NCBI GenBank assembly: GCA_025456385.1
Contig: JALOKS010000036.1
Span: 1-13,249 of the forward strand
Direction of reading: 5' to 3'
Source of the DNA: Thermoanaerobaculales bacterium
GTDB taxonomy: Bacteria; Acidobacteriota; Thermoanaerobaculia; Thermoanaerobaculales; Sulfomarinibacteraceae
DNA length: 13,249 bases
Shown: positions 9,592-13,249 of the stretch, piece by piece
How the letters are laid out: every line of letters begins with the position of its first letter
How positions within the stretch are numbered: position 1 is the first letter of the stretch
Made by a program: the position numbers and the translations under genes
The notes under the pieces: model-generated
What the model saw: only the letters and a program-made list of their open reading frames with translations
Told to the model about the DNA's origin: nothing
Database searches by the model: none

Positions 9592-9737
9592 GCTCCGGCC
9601 GGAGGTCTCATCCGGCATTGCATGGGATGACCGCCTCGGATGCGGCCCCTGCCCGTCTCCGTGCCCGGATGACCGGCCAGCGACCGCGGCATGGCCACCT
9701 CCGGGTCGTTCGTACCAAACGATTCGCGGGGTTCTCT

Positions 9738-9873
9738 GAACCGGAGGGGCACTGAGGGCACAGAGCCGCACAAAGAGTCTTCCGATGTTCCTCGGGACCA
9801 TCCACAGAGAATTTCGTTGCGAGTCATGAGCTCCCGCTGTGGTGTCTCTGTGTTCTCCGTGCCTCTGTGGTTC
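9738..9873. repeat. Degenerate inverted-repeat element with CACAGAG/CTCTGTG motifs
   Basis: The outer 28-base arms (9738-9765 and 9846-9873) are reverse complements at 22 of 28 positions, sharing GAACC, GGCAC and CACAGAG blocks. CACAGAG occurs at 9759 and 9803, and its complement CTCTGTG at 9846 and 9863. About 80 bases separate the arms. The style (ACCACAGAG-GCAC-GAG-ACACAGAG) recalls dispersed palindromic intergenic repeats I remember from high-GC environmental genomes, which often give spurious small proteins; I could not confirm that identity. No transposase lies nearby, so if mobile it would be non-autonomous. Divergence of the arms suggests an old, decaying copy. Confidence 0.7.
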
Positions 9874-9971
9874 AGGCGGGCGGCTGAAATCCGAAGTCAG
9901 GAATTGACCCGCGCCCAGCTCGCGGACTTCCGAGTGAGCCGACCGCGGCGCGGCCGCCCACCGCCGCGGCG

Positions 9972-10006
9972 TGGACCGCGCGCCCGATTCGGGTTACATT
10001 GAGACC
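9972..10006 (+). promoter_or_regulatory. Candidate promoter of a leaderless TPR-protein transcript
   Basis: A -35-like TGGACC (9972-9977, four of six matches to TTGACA) and a -10-like TACATT (9995-10000) are separated by exactly 17 bases. The -10 hexamer ends 6 bases before the ATG at 10007, so transcription should begin at or very near the start codon. The intervening GAGACC is not a usable SD. This is the best of the four similar sites in the window. Confidence 0.6.
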
Positions 10007-11635
10007 ATGTCGAGACCACGCTTCAGCCGCCGCACGTTTCCCCTGGTGCTGATGGCGCTCGCGCTGGCGATGTCCGTACGGGCTCAGGAGACCACGCCGA
10101 GCGAGGACCTCGCGCTCCAGGCCTACCGGAAGGGCGAGGTCGAGAGGGCCGTCGCGCTGTACACCACGGCCCTCTCCGAGACCGCCGACGCGAACCACCG
10201 CGCCCGCATCCAGGTCCAGATCGCCTGGAACCTCTTCAGCATCGGCCGCCTCGACGAGGTGCGCACGCACCTCCGCGCGGCCCTGGTCGAGGACCCGAGC
10301 CTGAGCCTGCTCTCGGACTACTACACGCCCGAGTTCCTGGAGATCTTCGAGTCCTCCCGGCGCTCCAACCTCGAGCACGGCGGCGGCACGCCACCTCCCG
10401 ACCTCGAGGTGACCATCGCCGCCGTCAACGACCGCATCGCCGCCGGCGCGGACCTCGAGGGCGCCCTCGCCGATGTCGACCGGCTGCTCGCCGCCTACCC
10501 GCGCGACGGCCGGCTGCTGCCGCTCAAGGCCCAGCTCCTGACTCTCCTCGGCCGCACCGAGGAGGCGAACGCGCTCAGCGCCGCCCATGCCGGCGCCGAG
10601 GGCGCCCTGTATGCGGACGCGGTCTCCGCGACCGACCTGGTGCTGCGGGCCAACCGCCTGCTCGAGCAGGGCGACGCCACCACCGCTCTCCAGCTGACCC
10701 GCCAGGCCGTCACGTTGTCGCCCAACAACTACATGGCCCTCGAGCTGATGGCCGAGGCCGCCCAGCGGGTCGCCGACTGGAAGTCGGCCGAGTACGCCCT
10801 CAAGACCGCACTCGCGCTGCAGCCGGACAACATCGACCTCAAGCTGCGCCTCGGCGAGACCTTCGTCGCCACCTTCGAGGCCTCGGCTGCGCGCGACATC
10901 TTCAAGTCGCTGACCGAGAAGTTCCCGCACTCCGACCGTGCCTGGGCCTCCCTCGGCCTGCTCGAGGCCCGCCTCGGCAACCACGACCGGGCCCTCGACG
11001 CCCTCGGCCGCGCCATCGCCGAGAACGCCCTGCTGCCCGAGGTCCAGCTCGCGCACGGCGAGCTCCTGCTGCTCAAGGGCGAGGTGGACGGCGCGCTGCG
11101 CTCCTTCGAGGCCGCTGCCAACCTCCTGCGGACCGACCCCCAGCTCGAGGCCCGCCGCGGCCAGGCCCTGCTCGCCAAGGGGCGGAGCGCCGAGGCGCTG
11201 CCGCGTCTGCGGGCGGCGGTCGCAGGCGGCTTCGAGAAGCCGGACGTGCAGCGGGCGCTCGCCCTCGCCCTCGCTCTCGAGGGCCTGCACGCCGAGAGCG
11301 AGCGGGTGATCGCCGCGGTCGAGCAGGACGCGGCCGGGGACCGCGAGCTGGTGACGGGCTTCCTCGCCCTCGAGCGACGGGACTACGCCGCCGCGGAGAG
11401 AACCCTCGCGGTGCTCGCGGAGTCCCGCCGGGACGTGGCGACGATGGTCAACCTCCTCGCCGCCGCGGTCTACCCGCAGGCCCGCTACGCCGAAGCCGTC
11501 CGCCTCCTCGAGCGGGCGCACGGCCTCGCCCCGCAGACGGGGATCGTCGCCGACAACCTCGCGAAGGCGCGCGCGGCCCTGGCGGCCGAGCAGCTCGGCG
11601 CCGTCGCCAGGCTCACCCGCGCGCTGCCGGAGTGA
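10007..11635 (+). CDS. Exported tetratricopeptide-repeat protein
   Basis: The 542-residue protein begins with a signal peptide: basic N-region with S-R-R-T-F-P-L at residues 7-13, hydrophobic core 13-24, and likely cleavage after V-R-A (residue 26). The S-R-R-x-F part fits the Tat consensus, though Sec export is equally possible. The mature protein is helical TPR repeats almost throughout: an N-terminal pair (A-Y-R-K-G-E-V-E-R-A-V and I-G-R-L-D-E-V), then about eight more degenerate ones from roughly residue 155, such as A-E-Y-A-L-K-T-A-L-A-L-Q-P-D-N. It has no catalytic domain, so it is probably a periplasmic or envelope scaffold; partners are unknown. ATG 10007 is chosen over an upstream in-frame start at 9971 because it puts the signal peptide at the N-terminus and follows the promoter candidate. 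It follows the PEGA kinase in the same direction but probably has its own promoter. Its end overlaps the opposing glycosyltransferase gene. Confidence 0.88.
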   Translation: MSRPRFSRRTFPLVLMALALAMSVRAQETTPSEDLALQAYRKGEVERAVALYTTALSETADANHRARIQVQIAWNLFSIGRLDEVRTHLRAALVEDPSLSLLSDYYTPEFLEIFESSRRSNLEHGGGTPPPDLEVTIAAVNDRIAAGADLEGALADVDRLLAAYPRDGRLLPLKAQLLTLLGRTEEANALSAAHAGAEGALYADAVSATDLVLRANRLLEQGDATTALQLTRQAVTLSPNNYMALELMAEAAQRVADWKSAEYALKTALALQPDNIDLKLRLGETFVATFEASAARDIFKSLTEKFPHSDRAWASLGLLEARLGNHDRALDALGRAIAENALLPEVQLAHGELLLLKGEVDGALRSFEAAANLLRTDPQLEARRGQALLAKGRSAEALPRLRAAVAGGFEKPDVQRALALALALEGLHAESERVIAAVEQDAAGDRELVTGFLALERRDYAAAERTLAVLAESRRDVATMVNLLAAAVYPQARYAEAVRLLERAHGLAPQTGIVADNLAKARAALAAEQLGAVARLTRALPE

Positions 11636-12815
11636 GCTCCGCCGCCGCGGGCGGCAGGCGCGACAGGAAGGCCAGGAGGTCCTCCGCGCTGCGCTCCGGG
11701 CGGTGCCGCTCCTCGTAGGCCGCCCGTGCCGCCACGCGCCGTCCCTCCCAACACCTGCGATCCGCGGCCGCGGCGGCGAGCAGGCGTGCGAGGTCGGCAG
11801 CCGCGGCGGGACCGGGCGTCAGCCGCGGCGCGGCCGCCTCCGGCCACTCCAGGAACTGCGGTCCGCCGCCCACCGCGACCGGCGTGCCGCAGGCCAGGAA
11901 CCGCACCGCGGCTGCCGAGGTCTCCCCTGCCGACGGCGTCCGCAGCACGACGCCGAGATCCGCCGCCGCGGGAGCGGCGAGGAAGCTCGCCCGGTCGAGC
12001 CAACCCACGGCCCGCACCCGCTCTGCGACCCCGGCGGCAGCGGCCGCCCTCATGACCTCGCCGAGCCCCCGGCCCTCGCCGACCAGCAGGAGCCGCGCCG
12101 GGACATCCAGGGCCACCGCCGCCGCCAGGGCGGCGAGGATCCGGTGGAGGCCCTTCTCCGGGGTCAGGAAGCCGAGGTGCATGAGGACCAGCTCATCGGC
12201 CCCGATGCCGAGGCCCTCGCGGGCCGCGCCGCGGTCGATGGCGCCGGGATCGGTCGCCGGCAGGCCGATCCGCCCGCAGGGCACGCCGGGCAGCTCGCGC
12301 TCCACCACCGTCTGCGCCCAGGCCGAGTGCACGACCACCGCCGCCGGGGCGTGTAGGACGGCGGTGCGGGCCGGGAAGAGGAACGGGTCGAGGCGGCCCG
12401 CGATCCCGACGCCTCGCGCCCGCGCGAGGGCCGCGCCCCGCTCGCCGTGCGCACGCCGCAGCCCCTCCTCGAGACCGCCGCCGAGGCCGGGTCCCGCCGC
12501 CTCGACGAGGAGGTGGTGCAGCACGAGATCGTGGAGCACGACCGCCGCGCCCGCCGCCTCGAGCCGGCGCAGCAGCCACAGGTGGTGGGGGTTGTTGCCG
12601 AGGTGGATCAGCGGCAGCTCGCCGGGCTCCGCCGCAGCCTCCGTCGCCACCACCTCGACGATGCCCTCGAGCGGCCAGCCCTCCGGGCACGACCACTGCG
12701 GCGGCTTCAGCACCCGGACCCGCGCCCTCCGGCCGAGCTCGGCGAGCAGCTCGACCGCATAGTCGCTGACCCCGGAGCGGACCGGCGGCAGCGGGGAGCC
12801 CCAGAGGATCCTCAC
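11613..12815 (-). CDS. GT4-type (GT-B fold) glycosyltransferase
   Basis: The 400-residue protein has a typical GT4 start, R-I-L-W-G-S-P-L-P-P-V-R-S-G-V-S-D-Y-A, with the glycine-containing acceptor-side loop. L-H-D-L-V-L-H-H and V-V-V-H-S-A-W-A follow in the N-terminal Rossmann domain. The C-terminal donor-binding domain has H-L-G-F-L-T-P-E-K-G-L, L-L-L-V-G-E-G, and G-E-T-S-A-A-A-V-R-F-L-A-C-G-T-P-V. In the usual E-x7-E donor motif the first Glu is present (GET), but the second is replaced by Arg (R-F-L-A-C-G instead of E-A-M-A-C-G), as I recall from a GT4 subgroup with 'GETS' signatures. It should transfer a sugar from a nucleotide donor, perhaps for polysaccharide or lipid glycosylation; donor and acceptor are unknown. 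The GTG at 12815 is preferred; an in-frame ATG at 12944 would add 43 residues encoded partly by the inverted repeat. Confidence 0.9.
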   Translation of the reverse strand: MRILWGSPLPPVRSGVSDYAVELLAELGRRARVRVLKPPQWSCPEGWPLEGIVEVVATEAAAEPGELPLIHLGNNPHHLWLLRRLEAAGAAVVLHDLVLHHLLVEAAGPGLGGGLEEGLRRAHGERGAALARARGVGIAGRLDPFLFPARTAVLHAPAAVVVHSAWAQTVVERELPGVPCGRIGLPATDPGAIDRGAAREGLGIGADELVLMHLGFLTPEKGLHRILAALAAAVALDVPARLLLVGEGRGLGEVMRAAAAAGVAERVRAVGWLDRASFLAAPAAADLGVVLRTPSAGETSAAAVRFLACGTPVAVGGGPQFLEWPEAAAPRLTPGPAAAADLARLLAAAAADRRCWEGRRVAARAAYEERHRPERSAEDLLAFLSRLPPAAAELTPAARG

Positions 12816-12827
12816 GCCTGAAAGGTA
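12816..12827 (-). promoter_or_regulatory. Candidate -10 element (TACCTT) of the glycosyltransferase gene
   Basis: On the minus strand TACCTT (plus-strand 12827 to 12822) ends 6 bases before the GTG start at 12815, with TCAGGC between. This is the same geometry as the TPR and kinase promoters and again predicts a leaderless or nearly leaderless mRNA. No clear -35 hexamer is seen at 16-18 bases. The element sits inside a short palindrome listed separately. Confidence 0.45.
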
Positions 12828-12837
12828 CCAGGTACCT
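12823..12837. promoter_or_regulatory. 15-base palindrome overlapping the glycosyltransferase -10, possible operator
   Basis: AGGTACC-A-GGTACCT has perfect 7-base arms around one central base and is also a tandem of two GGTACC palindromes. It covers most of the TACCTT candidate -10, which is where a repressor would act. No regulator is known, and the palindrome may be fortuitous. Confidence 0.35.
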
Positions 12838-12852
12838 CGAATGGGACACCAG

Positions 12853-12939
12853 TTCTTTTTTCGGCCCGGGCCGCCGCCCGGTGCGCAGCCTGCGGGGATC
12901 CGCGATCCGGCGAGGGCGGCGCCCGGGCCGAAAAAAGAA
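12853..12939. repeat. Long inverted repeat in the divergent spacer (19-base perfect arms)
   Basis: TTCTTTTTTCGGCCCGGGC (12853-12871) is repeated exactly as its reverse complement at 12921-12939. One unpaired C (12872) and seven more pairs (12873-12879 with 12914-12920) extend the stem to 26 bp. The loop contains a smaller GGATC-CGC-GATCC inverted repeat (12896-12908). Whichever strand is read, the T-run comes first and the A-run last, the reverse of an intrinsic terminator. The right arm and A-run overlap the -35 and spacer region of the downstream gene. It could be a cruciform or protein-binding site, a small non-autonomous element, or an assembly artefact. Confidence 0.9.
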
Positions 12940-12946
12940 AGCACGA

Positions 12947-12958
12947 TAGGATGGGCAG
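12947..12958 (+). promoter_or_regulatory. Candidate -10 element (TAGGAT) of the small membrane protein gene
   Basis: TAGGAT (12947-12952) ends 6 bases before the GTG at 12959, matching the spacing seen at the other three genes. No -35 is visible: the corresponding bases lie in the right arm of the inverted repeat. AGGA (12948-12951) could instead be a weak SD seven bases before GTG, so this site is ambiguous. Confidence 0.4.
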
Positions 12959-13240
12959 GTGAGGCCGATCCGCTTCGTTGCCATCGTGGTGTACATGGCC
13001 TACCTGGTGAACGTCGGGCTGCTGCTCGTGCTGCTGCCGTGGTCGCGGGCCTGGGGCCGCCTCCTGAGCATGCTGCCGCTCGGGCTTGCCCCCACCCTCG
13101 ACGCGCCGTGGCTGCGCGGCGCGCTGTCGGCCTTCGGCGTGCTCCACCTCCTGCTCGTGGCCTGGGAGCTCGTCCATCCGACCCTCCTCAGCCCACAGCT
13201 CTCCGGGGAGTCCGGTTCTCAGGACGCCGATCGATCTTGA
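12959..13240 (+). CDS. Small two-helix membrane protein of unknown function
   Basis: The 93-residue protein has two clear hydrophobic helices: about 5-27 (F-V-A-I-V-V-Y-M-A-Y-L-V-N-V-G-L-L-L-V-L-L) and about 54-72. A P-W-S-R-A-W-G-R segment (27-34) and a moderately hydrophobic loop with L-D-A-P-W-L-R-G-A-L-S-A-F-G lie between. The tail (77-93) is polar and slightly acidic. The N-V-G-L-L-L-V-L-L-P-W-S pattern followed later by L-R-G-A resembles small conserved hypothetical proteins I remember vaguely, but I can name no family. It probably lies in the inner membrane. The GTG at 12959 is the likely start since the first helix begins at once. It is divergent from the glycosyltransferase and ends nine bases before the window edge, so any operon partner downstream is not visible. 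Confidence 0.75.
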   Translation: MRPIRFVAIVVYMAYLVNVGLLLVLLPWSRAWGRLLSMLPLGLAPTLDAPWLRGALSAFGVLHLLLVAWELVHPTLLSPQLSGESGSQDADRS

Positions 13241-13249
13241 TCGTCGGCG

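Larger units (their letters stand above)
9592..10006. other. 415-base intergenic region between kinase and TPR genes
   Basis: No convincing gene is present; short open frames here have compositions dictated by a repeat. Right after the kinase stop is a 12-base perfect palindrome CTCCGGCCGGAG (9593-9604) without a following U-tract. At 9738-9873 lies a large degenerate inverted repeat, listed separately. The last 35 bases hold the candidate promoter of the TPR gene. Local base composition drops below that of the flanking genes around the repeat, which suggests an insertion. I see nothing recognisable in 9605-9737 or 9874-9971. Confidence 0.7.

Noticed and set aside
9691..10002. Possible 103-residue protein in the kinase-TPR gap
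   Set aside because: Its sequence (R-R-G-T-E-G-T-E and similar) is the translation of the inverted-repeat element; no RBS or homology is apparent.
9872..11521. 549-residue minus-strand open frame opposite the TPR gene
   Set aside because: Low-complexity Gly/Glu/Arg composition; the plus strand has a signal peptide and TPR repeats.
12853..12939. Bidirectional intrinsic terminator
   Set aside because: On both strands the T-run precedes the stem and the A-run follows it, so no U-tract trails the hairpin, and the flanking genes are divergent.
12816..12944. N-terminal extension of the glycosyltransferase to ATG 12944
   Set aside because: The extra 43 residues are Gly/Pro/Arg-rich, partly encoded by the inverted repeat, and precede the canonical GT4 N-terminus.

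Overview
This is a gene-dense, very GC-rich bacterial chromosomal window. It holds ten genes: nine complete, and one (nuoG) cut by the left edge. Respiratory complex I sits beside a Rex redox sensor, a PEGA-domain Hanks-type kinase, an exported TPR protein and a GT4 glycosyltransferase. That mix fits a soil or sediment Gram-negative lineage such as Acidobacteriota, or less likely Myxococcota or a relative. This placement is an inference from gene style, not a marker-gene assignment.

Positions 1-7803 (+ strand) are the distal half of a nuo operon: 3' end of nuoG, then nuoH, nuoJ, nuoK, nuoL, nuoM, nuoN, and rex starting 3 bases after the nuoN stop. Junctions overlap or are separated by at most 15 bases, and several starts carry good Shine-Dalgarno (SD) sequences, so this reads as one transcript. 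It encodes the membrane proton-pumping arm of NADH:quinone oxidoreductase plus an NADH/NAD+-sensing repressor. nuoI, normally between nuoH and nuoJ, is absent here.

Positions 7804-11635 (+ strand) hold two separate transcription units. The first is a membrane-anchored Ser/Thr kinase with a Thr/Pro-rich linker and two PEGA-like domains on the far side of the membrane. The second is an exported TPR protein. The 415-base gap between them holds a degenerate inverted repeat built on CACAGAG/CTCTGTG motifs.

Positions 11613-12815 (- strand) encode a GT4-type glycosyltransferase whose 3' end overlaps the TPR gene tail-to-tail by 23 bases. It is divergently arranged with a small two-helix membrane protein gene (12959-13240, +). 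The 143-base divergent spacer holds a 19-base perfect inverted repeat (extended to 26 bp with one bulge) whose T-run and A-run are in the wrong order for an intrinsic terminator.

The most interesting cross-cutting signal concerns the four genes outside the nuo-rex operon. Each has a TAnnnT -10-like hexamer ending 6 or 7 bases before its start codon and little or no SD, which suggests leaderless transcripts. Operon-internal genes, by contrast, often carry strong SDs. I found no tRNA, rRNA, CRISPR array, transposase, prophage or defence gene. Apart from the unexplained inverted repeats and small membrane protein, nothing here amounts to a clearly new system.
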